In this document: in pieces, positions 1 to 9,515 of the stretch
Numbering within the stretch: position 1 is the stretch's first letter
How the letters are laid out: every line of letters begins with the position of its first letter
Source: Pseudomonas flavescens
Lineage (GTDB): Bacteria; Pseudomonadota; Gammaproteobacteria; Pseudomonadales; Pseudomonadaceae
Direction of reading: 5' to 3'
NCBI RefSeq assembly: GCF_013408425.1
Contig: NZ_JACBYV010000001.1
Coordinates: forward strand, 1,922,001 to 1,986,000
DNA length: 64,000 bases
Notes under the pieces: model-generated
Database searches by the model: none
What the model saw: only the letters and a program-made list of their open reading frames with translations
Told to the model about the DNA's origin: nothing
Made by a program: the position numbers and the translations under genes

Positions 1-40
1 TCCCACCACGTGCTCATATAAATTTCCAAAGCATGGTCGC

Positions 41-1270
41 TCAGTCAACTTTGGCTGCGGCTGCCCCGCAGTCATTCTCTCCCTGCCTGACTGATATCAG
101 CGTCAAGGAAAGAATGGCTGCCGCCACAGTCGACAGAACCAAGGCCATAATCGTGAATTCATAAGTCTGGCTTCTGTCGTACTCCATCGCACCCAACTGC
201 GTGGCAGCCAGCGCACCCAGTTGATGCACAAGAAACAACATCCCAAAAACCTTACCTTTTTCTTCACTGCCATAAATGGAGAAGCAAAAGGCGGATGTGA
301 GCACCACAGTGCCGAGATAACTGGCACCAAAAAGTGCAGCAAATACGTACGTAGTTAGAGGTCCTGGATCCGTTAGCAATACCGCCACTGCCCCGGCTCG
401 TAACAAGTAGAAGCCCGCGAGGAGCATGCCCTTGTTGTAGCGCGTGGCCAGCCATCCAGCCAGCAGACCACTCACCAACTCCAAGATGCCAAGAAGGCTC
501 AGGCCACTGGCTTGAATTGAAACGGGTAACTCAGCCTCCTGCCAGTACGGAACCAAGTGAACATCAATGAATGCCATCGTCGCGCCACAACTGGCAAAGC
601 TCAGCGCGAGTACAAAGAAACGGGGGTCGCGAAGGAGGAAACTCAGCGATCGCTTGGCCTGCGCAATCTTTGGCTCAGGCAACAGCGGAACAACACGGGA
701 AACGAGAAACAATGAAAGGCTCAAAGGAATCAGGTATATCAGGCCGACCGAAAAGAACACCTCCTGCCATTCCACAGATTGCTCAAGAAATATCCACAGC
801 GGTGAGAGAACAATGAAGCCAATTGCAGTGCCATTGGTGACGAAAGCAAATGCAAATGCCTTTGAATTTTCAGCAACCAGACGATCGACAAGAATGCCCA
901 TAGGCACGTATGTCATCGCAGCGAGCGCGAAAGCACCAAGCAAGCCGTAAAGCAGCGTGAACAGCATCAGGTCGCTACCGATGAAGGTTGCCCCCGCCAG
1001 CACGACGCCACCACATAGGCTTCCAATCGTCACCGTTCGCAATGGACCTACACTGTCACTCAACCAACCAACCACTGGTGATACCAAGCCAATGGTCAAG
1101 ACGAAGATTGATCCTGCAGTTGCCAAAGCTGCTCGACTGCCTCCAAAGTGAACAGCCAAGTCCACAAAGTACACTTGGTATAATCCCTTCAGTGCACTGG
1201 CGAAAAACATCACCAGAAACCCGACTGTCAGTACCGAACCAATTACCACTGGGCTGAACTGTCGATTCAT
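41..1270 (-). CDS. MFS transporter, probable exporter
   Basis: A 409-residue polytopic inner-membrane protein with about twelve hydrophobic segments, typical of the major facilitator superfamily. The loop after the second segment carries GWLSDSVG, a version of the MFS motif A. The start ATG at 1270 has an AGAGGGA ribosome site about 8 bases upstream. It lies 40 bp downstream of the HDO gene and after the GNAT gene on the same strand, so it is probably the last gene of a three-gene unit. In that context it may export or import the small molecule made by its neighbours. The substrate cannot be told from the sequence. Confidence 0.85.
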   Translation of the reverse strand: MNRQFSPVVIGSVLTVGFLVMFFASALKGLYQVYFVDLAVHFGGSRAALATAGSIFVLTIGLVSPVVGWLSDSVGPLRTVTIGSLCGGVVLAGATFIGSDLMLFTLLYGLLGAFALAAMTYVPMGILVDRLVAENSKAFAFAFVTNGTAIGFIVLSPLWIFLEQSVEWQEVFFSVGLIYLIPLSLSLFLVSRVVPLLPEPKIAQAKRSLSFLLRDPRFFVLALSFASCGATMAFIDVHLVPYWQEAELPVSIQASGLSLLGILELVSGLLAGWLATRYNKGMLLAGFYLLRAGAVAVLLTDPGPLTTYVFAALFGASYLGTVVLTSAFCFSIYGSEEKGKVFGMLFLVHQLGALAATQLGAMEYDRSQTYEFTIMALVLSTVAAAILSLTLISVRQGENDCGAAAAKVD

Positions 1271-1310
1271 GCGCTATTCCCTCTATCAACAAAAACCACA
1301 ACAAGCTGAG

Positions 1311-2009
1311 TTAGCAGTAGGAGCGGTACATATCTTCATACATTGCATAAAACAGCCTGCATGTATGATCCACCGCTTCCAACGCCTCGCGCTGCATGTC
1401 TTCTGTTGTGCAAAGCTCAGAAACCAAGTCCAACCCTTCGTTTACATGACCCACATCCTCTTTCTGATGTACAGAAAAAAACAGCAGATCATTTTCCGTC
1501 AAACCGTATGCACGGCCTAACAGAACATGGCGTGCATCCCCTGCCACCGTCTCAAGATTTTGGCCCTCGCTGGCAATCATTACTGCGGCGGCACCAATGT
1601 GGTACTTGGCGGGATTTTTTACCGCATTTAGCCGGTATTCGATGAGTTCCTTCGTTGCAGGCAGCGGTTTTTCCAACTCCCTTTCAGAATCACTGATTCC
1701 AAGCGCCCGTAGAAAATTCTGCATTAACACAACGTGATTATCGGTTCGAGACAAACGTCCCGTTTCTTCTTCGAAGCAATTGGTTATTAATGCCCGCTTG
1801 TGGGAAGGCAGGGGACAATAGAAAAAAAGATTTTCAACATAACTCAGGAAATACTTTGTCAACTGGTAACCTTGAAGCGCCACCTTCCGAAGCAACTCAA
1901 TATTTCCTTCAGGCGACAACAGTTCTCGAAATATCGGGTGAGAAAGCGTCAGATGGTGATGTAACTTTTGCTCCAGCGCATCCCTGAAATCTTTCGTATC
2001 CATAGCCAT
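1311..2009 (-). CDS. Haem-oxygenase-like diiron oxidase (HDO / TenA-PqqC fold)
   Basis: An all-helical protein of 232 residues from the ATG at 2009, chosen because an AGAGAG sits just upstream; an in-frame ATG at 2048 would add 13 residues. The spacing matches the six metal ligands of heme-oxygenase-like diiron oxidases. Numbered from the longer form these are E94/95 and H105 (EEETG...NH), E161 (ASEGQ), then H194, D198 and H201 (VHQKEDVGH). Known HDO enzymes (UndA, BesC and the SznF central domain) use O2 and two irons for oxidative cleavage, desaturation or N-hydroxylation of amino- or fatty-acid-like substrates. PqqC and TenA relatives lack the full set. Sitting between a GNAT and an MFS gene, it may perform the key oxidation of a small pathway. 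The exact reaction is unknown. Confidence 0.75.
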   Translation of the reverse strand: MAMDTKDFRDALEQKLHHHLTLSHPIFRELLSPEGNIELLRKVALQGYQLTKYFLSYVENLFFYCPLPSHKRALITNCFEEETGRLSRTDNHVVLMQNFLRALGISDSERELEKPLPATKELIEYRLNAVKNPAKYHIGAAAVMIASEGQNLETVAGDARHVLLGRAYGLTENDLLFFSVHQKEDVGHVNEGLDLVSELCTTEDMQREALEAVDHTCRLFYAMYEDMYRSYC

Positions 2010-2104
2010 AAAGAACTCTCTGCAAAACGTCCGCGCAGCCGCACTCAAAAGCGCTTCATTGCGATTTGATTAGAATAAATAATTAATGCATCTTTTGGTC
2101 AGAC

Positions 2105-2701
2105 TCAGTTCGCTAACCGTAGTCTTTTTGCCAGATTTTCAACCGATTGCGACATGTAATGTCCTCGATACTTCACACCGTTTACTCGTGCATAATCATC
2201 AAGCACGCCAAACGATCTAAATCCTAGCGTCTCCCAAAGAAGATGAGCTCGCGTCCCTTCTCGAACATCAAGCGTAAGCAATTCGATATCGTGTGCTTCA
2301 GAAAAATCGACAATTTCCCGAAATACCTTTGCAACCAACCCCATACCGCGGTGACTAGGGTGCACAACCCCCTTGCTCAAATTTGCGATGTGGCGGCAGT
2401 TCGGCATTCGGCTTTGCATGATTACCGCAAAGCAGGCCGGGCCGACGGGGCTGCTGCCCAAAATGGCGTAAGAATCGCCTTTCTGTATTTCATCCTGAAG
2501 AGATAGGCTGAATTCGGCACACTGATCGGGCGTCATCGGCTTGTCGTAACCAAGTGTGCCGCCATCCTTAGTTGTACTGTTGATCAGTTCCATAACTTGC
2601 AATGCAATAGTGCTGTCAATCTTCTTAAGCCAAGTCAGGCTTACTACGGTTTCTTCTCTCAACTTAGCCTCACCAACTCGTCCCATCCTAAGCCTGCACA
2701 T
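2105..2701 (-). CDS. GNAT-family N-acetyltransferase
   Basis: A 198-residue protein with a GNAT acyl-CoA fold. The central strand and the pyrophosphate loop region read VVHPSHRGMGLVAKVFREI, which fits the Q/RxxGxG/A-type motif A (HRGMGL). It is followed by a DVREGTRAHLLWETLGFRSFG stretch, the usual C-terminal GNAT motif ending in an LGF. It probably transfers an acyl group from acyl-CoA to an amine. The start is uncertain: ATGs at 2701 and 2686 are both in frame, and an AGG precedes the second. It is the first gene of a same-strand trio with the HDO and MFS genes, which suggests acylation of a pathway intermediate or self-protection. Confidence 0.8.
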   Translation of the reverse strand: MCRLRMGRVGEAKLREETVVSLTWLKKIDSTIALQVMELINSTTKDGGTLGYDKPMTPDQCAEFSLSLQDEIQKGDSYAILGSSPVGPACFAVIMQSRMPNCRHIANLSKGVVHPSHRGMGLVAKVFREIVDFSEAHDIELLTLDVREGTRAHLLWETLGFRSFGVLDDYARVNGVKYRGHYMSQSVENLAKRLRLAN

Positions 2702-3100
2702 GCAGCACGTGCCTTGATTAGACTGCTTTCGTCATCAAGGTCGAAAGGTAGGAACATGCCAAGAAGCGTAAGAATAGTGCCTTTGATAAGATGAATAAGA
2801 CCATCGAGGTGTTGAACGTGTAAGCGTACCCGGCTCAGTGCTACCGCGACTCAGTCATCCCAGAAAAAGTCGACGTGCTTGAAATTCACAGCCCCTGCTC
2901 AATTCCCAAATGATCATCGGCTGTTGTGAATGAGGCTGAGCTTGATTTGGCCGCAGCGGACGATGGCTGGGGGCTTGGACAGACGTAAAGAATGCTTTAA
3001 AGCAGTAGCTGAAAGAGGCTCTTGCAGCCGCTTGCTGCATCACAACACCATGGCAGGCCAACGAACGGTGTCTTTTGCCGAGCAGGGCTTGCTCTGAACC
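2702..3100. other. 400-bp gap with no recognisable gene
   Basis: No convincing coding frame or tRNA was found here. Short open frames exist on both strands (for example a plus-strand ATG near 2928 running to the terminator) but show no known motif or ribosome site. The plus-strand terminator at the right edge suggests either a small RNA or the eroded 3' end of a lost plus-strand gene. Confidence 0.4.
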
Positions 3101-3126
3101 GCAGGGGGCTTCGGCCCCCTTTTTTT
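3101..3126 (+). terminator. Strong rho-independent terminator, plus orientation
   Basis: A GGGGGC-TTCG-GCCCCC hairpin with a UUCG-type tetraloop is followed by a run of seven T on the plus strand. The T tract is only on the plus side, so it does not fit the minus-strand uxuA that ends at 3140. It implies a plus-strand transcript coming from the unannotated gap to the left. Confidence 0.8.
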
Positions 3127-3139
3127 GCTTCGCTGTAGG

Positions 3140-4330
3140 TCAGGTGTGCGCCGCGCCTTTCAGTTGCTGCCTGACGGCGAGTTCCACGCCGCGCAGTTCT
3201 GCCAGACCCTTGAGGCGACCGATGAGCGAATAGCCGGGGTTGCTCTTGCGGTGCTGGTCGTCGAGTAGCTGATGACCATGGTCGGGACGCAGCGGCAGGC
3301 GCGGGCCACCGTCCCGTTCACGGCGACGCTCTTCCTCGACCAGGGCCGTGATGACCCCGACCATGTCGACGTCGCCGTCCAGATGATGGGCCTCGTGAAA
3401 GCTGCGCGGGTCGGCCTCACGGCGAGTGGAGCGCAGGTGGGTGAAGTAGATGGAGGGGGCGAACTGCCTGGCCATGGCCACCAGATCGTTGTCCTCACGC
3501 ACGCCATAAGAGCCGGTGCAGAAGGTCAGGCCATTGGCCGGACTCGGCGCGGCGTCCAGCAACCACTGCGCATCGGCTGCGGTGGACAGGATGCGCGGCA
3601 GCCCCAGCAAGGCGCGGGGCGGATCGTCCGGGTGGATCGCCATACGCACACCCACCTCCTCTGCAACCGGTATAACGGCGCGCAGGAAATACGCGAGGTG
3701 CTCGCGCAACCGGCTCTCGTCGATATTGGCGTAGGTGCGCAGCAAGGCGCGGAAATCATCGAGGCTGTAGTGCTCCTCTGCACCAGGCAGGCCGACGATC
3801 AGCGTGTTGACCAGAGTTTCGGTGCGCGCTGGCGTCAGTTGCTCGAAGTAGGTCTTGGCCTGGTCAATGTCCTCGCCGCTGTACTCGGCCTCGGCGCTCG
3901 GACGTTGGAGGATGAACAGGTCGAAGGCGGCAAACGCGGTCTGGTCGAAGCGCAGAGCCCACCCACCGTCGGCCAGCTCCCAGGCCAGGTCGGTGCGGGT
4001 CCAGTCGAGCACCGGCATGAAGTTGTAGCAGACGATATCGATGCCACAGCTGGCCAGGTTGCGCACGCTTTGCTGGTAGTTGGCAATGTACTCGTCGCGC
4101 CGACCGCAGCCGCGTTTGATGTCCTCATGCACCGGAATACTTTCCACCACCGACCAGCTCAGGCCGGCGGCTTCGATCATCTGCTTGCGCTCGGCTATGG
4201 CCTCGACCGGCCAGACAGCGCCGTTGGGGATGTCATGCAAGGCGGTGACGATACCGGTTGCACCGGTCTGGCGTACGTCCGCCAGCGAGATGGGATCCTT
4301 GGGGCCAAACCAGCGCCATGTATGTTCCAT
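3140..4330 (-). CDS. uxuA: D-mannonate dehydratase
   Basis: A 396-residue TIM-barrel metalloenzyme that dehydrates D-mannonate to 2-keto-3-deoxy-D-gluconate (KDG) in the cytoplasm. The N-terminus [20 protein letters not shown] matches enterobacterial UxuA nearly residue for residue, and the length is as in E. coli (394). Later conserved stretches include the [18 protein letters not shown] loop and [14 protein letters not shown], regions that carry metal ligands in this family. It is the last gene of the hexonate operon, 12 bp after uxuB. The operon also carries the unrelated enolase-type mannonate dehydratase ManD, so this step is encoded twice. Confidence 0.95.
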   Translation of the reverse strand: MEHTWRWFGPKDPISLADVRQTGATGIVTALHDIPNGAVWPVEAIAERKQMIEAAGLSWSVVESIPVHEDIKRGCGRRDEYIANYQQSVRNLASCGIDIVCYNFMPVLDWTRTDLAWELADGGWALRFDQTAFAAFDLFILQRPSAEAEYSGEDIDQAKTYFEQLTPARTETLVNTLIVGLPGAEEHYSLDDFRALLRTYANIDESRLREHLAYFLRAVIPVAEEVGVRMAIHPDDPPRALLGLPRILSTAADAQWLLDAAPSPANGLTFCTGSYGVREDNDLVAMARQFAPSIYFTHLRSTRREADPRSFHEAHHLDGDVDMVGVITALVEEERRRERDGGPRLPLRPDHGHQLLDDQHRKSNPGYSLIGRLKGLAELRGVELAVRQQLKGAAHT

Positions 4331-4342
4331 GATGATCTCCTC

Positions 4343-5818
4343 TTATTGTGGGGTAGCTACGGCAAAGGCGCGCAATACGGGGCCCATGCCATCACGCAAC
4401 AGGGCGCTGTAAGCCGTTTGTACCGACTGGCGAAACTCGGTTCTGCCGGACAAGGCGGAGGGAAACACTTCTTGCAGGTCAAGAAAGGCATCTACCAGGG
4501 CTGGCCCTTTGAAGCATTCGGCAAGCGCGGCAAAGGTGTCACGCAGCGGATCGTCGATCACCGGCGCAGCAGCGCCAGGCAACGGCCGCGAGCAGTAATG
4601 AATCCAGGCAGCGATGCCTAACGCGGTACAGCTCAGGTCGCGGCCGTCGTCGAGCAATTGCTGCGCACCAAGCAGCCAGCGCTGCGGCAGTTTCTGCGAG
4701 CCGTCCATGGCGATCTGGCGCAGGCGGTGTTGCAGGCTGTCATTGGCAAAGCGTGCAGTCAGGGCGCGGGCATACACGGTCAGGTCAATGCCTTCCGGCA
4801 TGTCCAGCGTCGGCGCCGCTTCCTGGGTCATGTAACGCGCGATGAAGCCCGCCATGTCCGCATCGGTGATCGCATCGAACACGGTCTCGTGTCCGGCCAG
4901 CAAGCCGACGTAAGCCAGCAGCGAATGGCTACCGTTGAGCATGCGCAGCTTCATGGTTTCGAACGGGCGAACGTCGTCCACCATCTGCACGCCCTCCACT
5001 TCCCAGTCCGGACGCCCAAGGGGGAACTGATCCTCGATCACCCACTGGCTGAACTGCTCGCAAACCACTGCAGCCGGGTCTGTACAGTCCAGGTGCTGGG
5101 CCAGCCGGGAGAAGGATGCGTCATCCATGGCTGGGACAATGCGATCGACCATGGAGCTGGGGAACGCGACGTGATCGCTGATCCATTGCGTCAACCCGGT
5201 GGCCTGCCCTTCCTCCTGTAACGCGGCCAGGGCGCTCACTGCCTGGCGGGTGCGCTGACCGTTATCGGGCATGTTGTCACAGCACAGGACAGTGAAGGCC
5301 GGGATGCCGGCGGCGTGGCGGCGGCGTAAGGCTTCCAGGACGATACCTGGCGCCGAACGCGGTGCCCGGGGATGGGCGATATCATGGGCGATCACCGGAT
5401 CGTCCACGCGCAGCTGCCCCGTAGTGGGGCTCAGGCAGTAGCCCTTCTCGGTGACGGTCAGGGTGACAATTCGGGTTTGCGGCGCAGCCATGCGCTGCAG
5501 CAGAACCTCCAGGTCATGGCCACCCTCGCCCACGTAAAGCGCCTGGCGTAACACGCTAACTTCGCGCAGCGTGACATGCTCGCTGTCGCGGTATTCGGCT
5601 ACATGATAGCGGCCGCCCTGCTCGCTCAACTGGTCAACCAGGTGGCGATTGGAGCGCAGGTTCGCGCTGCACAGCCCCCAAGAACTTTCGCCGACACGTT
5701 CGAGGTGGCGTTGCAGGTAGACCGCCTGGTGGGCGCGGTGAAACGCCCCCAGGCCAAGGTGCACGATACCGATCTCGGGAGCGGAACCGATAAAGGGCAC
5801 ATGGTTAATGGCAGGCAT
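4343..5818 (-). CDS. uxuB: D-mannonate oxidoreductase (fructuronate reductase)
   Basis: A 491-residue member of the long-chain mannitol dehydrogenase family, which interconverts D-fructuronate and D-mannonate with NAD(H). The N-terminal Rossmann entry is IVHLGLGAFHRAH. The family's catalytic K-x4-N-x2-H signature is visible as K290, N295 and H298 in KLRMLNGSH. The start ATG has AAGGAACC upstream. Mannitol 2-dehydrogenase is the main alternative by sequence, but the uxuA, manD and kdgK neighbours favour the mannonate role. It lies 27 bp after the transporter gene in the same operon. Confidence 0.85.
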   Translation of the reverse strand: MPAINHVPFIGSAPEIGIVHLGLGAFHRAHQAVYLQRHLERVGESSWGLCSANLRSNRHLVDQLSEQGGRYHVAEYRDSEHVTLREVSVLRQALYVGEGGHDLEVLLQRMAAPQTRIVTLTVTEKGYCLSPTTGQLRVDDPVIAHDIAHPRAPRSAPGIVLEALRRRHAAGIPAFTVLCCDNMPDNGQRTRQAVSALAALQEEGQATGLTQWISDHVAFPSSMVDRIVPAMDDASFSRLAQHLDCTDPAAVVCEQFSQWVIEDQFPLGRPDWEVEGVQMVDDVRPFETMKLRMLNGSHSLLAYVGLLAGHETVFDAITDADMAGFIARYMTQEAAPTLDMPEGIDLTVYARALTARFANDSLQHRLRQIAMDGSQKLPQRWLLGAQQLLDDGRDLSCTALGIAAWIHYCSRPLPGAAAPVIDDPLRDTFAALAECFKGPALVDAFLDLQEVFPSALSGRTEFRQSVQTAYSALLRDGMGPVLRAFAVATPQ

Positions 5819-5845
5819 CGACAGGTTCCTTGTGTGGGTGGCCGC

Positions 5846-7138
5846 TCATGGCCGACTCAAGGCCGAATTCGGGTTGGTGCTGGGTACTGCAGCCTTGCCG
5901 CTATCAGCTGCCGAAAGCGGTTTGACGTAGCGTGCCACGCACACCGCACCGATCACAGTCAGCAACCCGGCGAGCAGGAACGCCGTGGTGAACGAGCCGG
6001 TGAACTGCACCAGAAAGCCGGTCAGGGTCGGGCCGATGATGCCCGAGGTGTTGGCCAGAAAATGCATGAAGCCGCTGACCCCGCCGACCCGCGCCGCAGG
6101 CACGGTGTCCTGGATGATCGCCCAGTAGATCGCCCCGGTCAGGTACAGGAAGAACACTGCACAGGCGACGAGGATCACCGCCGGATACAGCGTCTTGACC
6201 AGACCGGCAAAGGCGATGCAAACGGCGCAGAGCAACAGGCAGGTCACCAGCACCACTTTGCGCGAGAACATAACCCGCCCGGTTTTCTTGAACACGAAGT
6301 CGGAGATGAATCCGCCTAGGGCTAGGCCCAGGAACCCGAGCAACCAGGGGATGACCGTGGCGATGCTCATGTCCTTGACGTTCAGGCCGTGGGCCATGGT
6401 CAGGTAGCTGGGGAACCAGGTGAGGAAAAAGAACAGCGTGTAGTTGTAGGAGAAGAACGCCAGGGCGGTGAACAGCACGGTCGGTTGCTTGAGGTAGTAG
6501 CGCAGCGGATGGACTGGCAGCGAGGAGACTTCGCTTTTTTCCTCGGCGCGGCGGATTTCCTCGGCGACCTTGCCGTCAGGCTTGTCCTTGACGAACTTGA
6601 ACCAGACAACCGCCCACACGAGCCCCATCAGCATGATGATGATGAACGACACCTTCCAGCCGTAGCTGACGGCGATAAAACCCACCACCGGCCCGGAGAT
6701 GGCGCCGCCCAGCGGGGTGCCGGACATCGAGGTGCCCAGCGCTCGCGCACGTTGCTTGGGTGTGTACCAGTTATTGACCATTTTGCTGGTGGTGACACTC
6801 AACGGCCCCTCACCCATACCGAACAGGATGCGGATGATCACCAGCGAGACCAAGCCGACGGTGAGCACCGTCAGCCCGCTGAACAGCGACCACAACACCA
6901 TCGCCAGCAACAGCGTGGTCTTGGCTCCATATCGGTCGGCGGCCCAGCCACCGATGAAATTGAACGCCGCATAGCCGACGAAGAAACTGCTGAAAATGAT
7001 GCCCATTTCACCCGTGGTCAGACCGAAGTCCTCCTGGATGAACGGGGCCGCCACGGACAATGCTGAGCGATCCAGGTAGTTGATGACGCCTGCCAGGAAC
7101 AGCATGATGATGATTAACGTGCGACCTTGACCAAACAT
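5846..7138 (-). CDS. MFS hexuronate/hexonate transporter (ExuT/GudP type)
   Basis: A 430-residue transporter with about twelve membrane segments, of the anion:cation symporter branch of the MFS. The N-terminal signature VINYLDRSALSVAAPFIQ is typical of hexuronate, glucarate and galactonate permeases (ExuT, GudP, DgoT). It is followed by a motif A-like GWAADRYGAK. Placed inside the kdgK-manD-uxuBA operon, it most likely imports the sugar acid that the operon degrades. The exact substrate (L-gulonate, D-mannonate, fructuronate or a uronate) cannot be read from the sequence. Confidence 0.85.
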   Translation of the reverse strand: MFGQGRTLIIIMLFLAGVINYLDRSALSVAAPFIQEDFGLTTGEMGIIFSSFFVGYAAFNFIGGWAADRYGAKTTLLLAMVLWSLFSGLTVLTVGLVSLVIIRILFGMGEGPLSVTTSKMVNNWYTPKQRARALGTSMSGTPLGGAISGPVVGFIAVSYGWKVSFIIIMLMGLVWAVVWFKFVKDKPDGKVAEEIRRAEEKSEVSSLPVHPLRYYLKQPTVLFTALAFFSYNYTLFFFLTWFPSYLTMAHGLNVKDMSIATVIPWLLGFLGLALGGFISDFVFKKTGRVMFSRKVVLVTCLLLCAVCIAFAGLVKTLYPAVILVACAVFFLYLTGAIYWAIIQDTVPAARVGGVSGFMHFLANTSGIIGPTLTGFLVQFTGSFTTAFLLAGLLTVIGAVCVARYVKPLSAADSGKAAVPSTNPNSALSRP

Positions 7139-7207
7139 TGGAACCTCCCGCTTTTTGTGTTTATTCGGTGAGGGGTGCCCCGAGGGGGCACGAATCTCTG
7201 CACAGCG

Positions 7208-8245
7208 TTATGAGTGGGCCCTGCCCACCTCGACGAGCACCTTGCGGGTCTGTTCGGGGTGGTTTTCGATTAGCCCGATGGCAGCCGGCATGTCGTCGAA
7301 GCTCACCTGATGGCTGATCAGTTCCTGTACCTGCAGCTTGCCGCTGGCGATCAGCTCGATGACTTTCGGGAATTTGCGGTTGTTTAGGCGCGAGCCGACC
7401 AGCGTCAGCTCTTTCTTGATCATTTCCAGCTGCACCAGGTCGCTGGGTTCGGCGTTGAACCCCAGCAGGCCGATACGCCCAGCCGGTGCCGCCAAACGCA
7501 CCATCTGTGGCATCAGCGCCGGAATGCAGGCCGCATCTACGATCAGCGGCACGCCCTCACCCTGGGTCACTTCGCGCATGTGCGCCTCGACATCGACCGC
7601 CTTGCCGTTGAGGACACGACTGGCGCCCAGCGACTTGGCCGTTTCCAGGCGCGTGTCGATGACGTCGGTCACTGTGATGTCGGTAAGCCCCAGGGCCCGG
7701 GCCATCTGCACCAGGGTCAGGCCGATCACGCCAGCGCCGTAGATCAGCAAGCTGTCGCCCGGATGGGGCTGCATCCGATCCAGCACGTTGAGAGCGATGG
7801 TGTAAGGCTCCACGAGCGCGGCGTGGCTGAGCGGCAGCGTGTCTGGCAGGCGATGGGCATTCTCGGCCGGCACGCAGACGTGCTCACTGAACCCGCCGTC
7901 GCGGTGTACGCCAATCACCTGAAGGTGCGTGCACACGTTCGGCCGGTCGATGCGGCATGGGTAGCAGGTGCCGCAGCTGATGACCGGGTCTATGCACACG
8001 CGGTCGCCCGCCTTGAGGTGCTCGACTCCCGGGCCTACTTCACGCACCACGCCGGAGAACTCATGGCCGGTGATGCGTGGAAAACGCACAAAGGCGTTCT
8101 GCCCGTGGATGATGTGCATGTCCGAGCCACAGATCCCGGCGTAGGCCACATCGATCTTGACCTCACCCGGCGCTACCTGCGGCACTTCGACATGGGCCAG
8201 CGCGAACTCAAAGGGTGCATTTACCTGAAAAGCTTTCATGGACAA
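7208..8245 (-). CDS. Zinc-dependent dehydrogenase, RspB / L-gulonate 5-dehydrogenase type
   Basis: A 345-residue medium-chain dehydrogenase. It shows the catalytic zinc motif [12 protein letters not shown], the structural zinc cysteines in [15 protein letters not shown] and the NAD-binding GAGVIGL. Relatives next to manD genes (RspB family) have been characterised as L-gulonate 5-dehydrogenases giving D-fructuronate, and LgoD as L-galactonate 5-dehydrogenase. Here it sits directly after manD and before uxuB/uxuA. That would let L-gulonate flow to fructuronate, mannonate and KDG. The enzyme class is clear, while the substrate is inferred from context. Confidence 0.8.
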   Translation of the reverse strand: MSMKAFQVNAPFEFALAHVEVPQVAPGEVKIDVAYAGICGSDMHIIHGQNAFVRFPRITGHEFSGVVREVGPGVEHLKAGDRVCIDPVISCGTCYPCRIDRPNVCTHLQVIGVHRDGGFSEHVCVPAENAHRLPDTLPLSHAALVEPYTIALNVLDRMQPHPGDSLLIYGAGVIGLTLVQMARALGLTDITVTDVIDTRLETAKSLGASRVLNGKAVDVEAHMREVTQGEGVPLIVDAACIPALMPQMVRLAAPAGRIGLLGFNAEPSDLVQLEMIKKELTLVGSRLNNRKFPKVIELIASGKLQVQELISHQVSFDDMPAAIGLIENHPEQTRKVLVEVGRAHS

Positions 8246-8299
8246 CTCCTGACAGGGCGGACGCCGCCCTGTGTGCTTGTTGTTATGGATCCGCCGCGG

Positions 8300-9511
8300 T
8301 TACCAGTGCCAGAGAGTGCCGTCTTCCAGGCGATTGACCGGTAGGCTTGCGCGCTTGTAGGGATATTTCGCCGCCAGCTCTTCGTTGATGTCGACGCCGT
8401 GTCCCGGGGTTTTGCCAGGGGTGAAGTGGCCATCATCGAAGCGGTAGGCGTGAGGGAAGACTTCGTCGATGCGCTCGTCGTGAGGCATGTGTTCCTGAAT
8501 GCCGAAGTTGGGCACCCAGGTGTCGAAATGCAGCGCCGCGCCCATGCACACTGGCGACAGGTCGGTGGCGCCATGAAAGCCGGTGCGCACCTGATAGAGC
8601 GCGGCAAAGTCGGCGATGCGCCGCACGTGGGTGATGCCGCCGGCATGCACCAGCGTGGCGCGGATGTAATCGATCAACTGTTCCTGGATCAGCTCGCGGC
8701 AGTCATGGATCGAGTTGAACACCTCACCTACCGCCAGCGGTGTGGTGGTGTGCTGGCGAATGAGGCGGAAGGCTTCCTGGTTTTCGGCCGGGGTACAGTC
8801 TTCGAGCCAGAACAGGTTGAAGGGCTCGACCGACTTGCCCAGGCGGCCTGCTTCTATGGGCGTCAGGCGGTGATGCACGTCATGAAGAATGTGCAGGTCG
8901 TCACCGAATCGCTCGCGCACGGCGGCAAACAGCTTGGGCACATGGTTCAGGTATTTGGCGGTGTCCCACACGTGTTCGGCGGGCAGGTCACTGTCGGCGG
9001 GCTCATAGCGCTCCCCGCTGCGCTTGGCCACGCCATATGTGGTGGCAATGCCCGGAATCCCGCACTGCACGCGCACCGCCTTGTAGCCCAGTTCGACATG
9101 CCGGGCGACTTCGTCCAGGCAGCCTTCGATGTCCTTGCCGGTGGCATGTCCATAGACCATCACCCGCTCGCGGCTCTTGCCCCCGAGCAACTGGTACAAC
9201 GGCATCTGCGCGGCCTTGGCCTTGATGTCCCACAGGGCGACGTCCACGGCGGCAATCGCGGTCATGGTGACCGGGCCGCGACGCCAGTAGGCCCCGCGGT
9301 ACAGGTACTGCCAGATATCTTCGATACGATGTGCGTCGCGGCCAATCAGTGCCGGCAGCACATGCTCTTCCAGATAGGCGACCACCGCCAGCTCCCGGCC
9401 GTTCAGGGTCGCGTCGCCGATCCCGTAGATACCGGAATCTGTGACGATTTTCAGGGTGATCAGGTTGCGCCCCGGGCAGGTGACGATGACGCGGGCTTCG
9501 GTGATTTTCAT
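8300..9511 (-). CDS. manD: D-mannonate dehydratase, enolase superfamily (ManD/RspA)
   Basis: A 403-residue enolase-superfamily acid-sugar dehydratase. The capping-domain N-terminus [17 protein letters not shown] and the barrel motifs [28 protein letters not shown] and [12 protein letters not shown] place it in the ManD subgroup (metal ligands on strands 3 to 5, and a histidine late in the barrel). Members dehydrate D-mannonate, D-gluconate or both to KDG, some with very low efficiency and a regulatory or secondary role. It starts 4 bp after the kdgK stop. The same operon encodes UxuA, which performs the same chemistry with an unrelated fold. Confidence 0.9.
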   Translation of the reverse strand: MKITEARVIVTCPGRNLITLKIVTDSGIYGIGDATLNGRELAVVAYLEEHVLPALIGRDAHRIEDIWQYLYRGAYWRRGPVTMTAIAAVDVALWDIKAKAAQMPLYQLLGGKSRERVMVYGHATGKDIEGCLDEVARHVELGYKAVRVQCGIPGIATTYGVAKRSGERYEPADSDLPAEHVWDTAKYLNHVPKLFAAVRERFGDDLHILHDVHHRLTPIEAGRLGKSVEPFNLFWLEDCTPAENQEAFRLIRQHTTTPLAVGEVFNSIHDCRELIQEQLIDYIRATLVHAGGITHVRRIADFAALYQVRTGFHGATDLSPVCMGAALHFDTWVPNFGIQEHMPHDERIDEVFPHAYRFDDGHFTPGKTPGHGVDINEELAAKYPYKRASLPVNRLEDGTLWHW

Positions 9512-9515
9512 GGGG

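Noticed and set aside
2855..3061. Minus-strand 68-codon frame in the gap before uxuA
   Set aside because: No ribosome site and no motif. The strong plus-strand terminator beside it gives no support for a minus-strand gene.
3272..4621. Long plus-strand open frame (449 codons) antisense to uxuA
   Set aside because: It is the mirror frame of a well-conserved GC-rich gene. It has no ribosome site, an unnatural composition and no recognisable domain. The same holds for long antisense frames opposite manD (8399-9685) and the aldehyde dehydrogenase (43593-44828).
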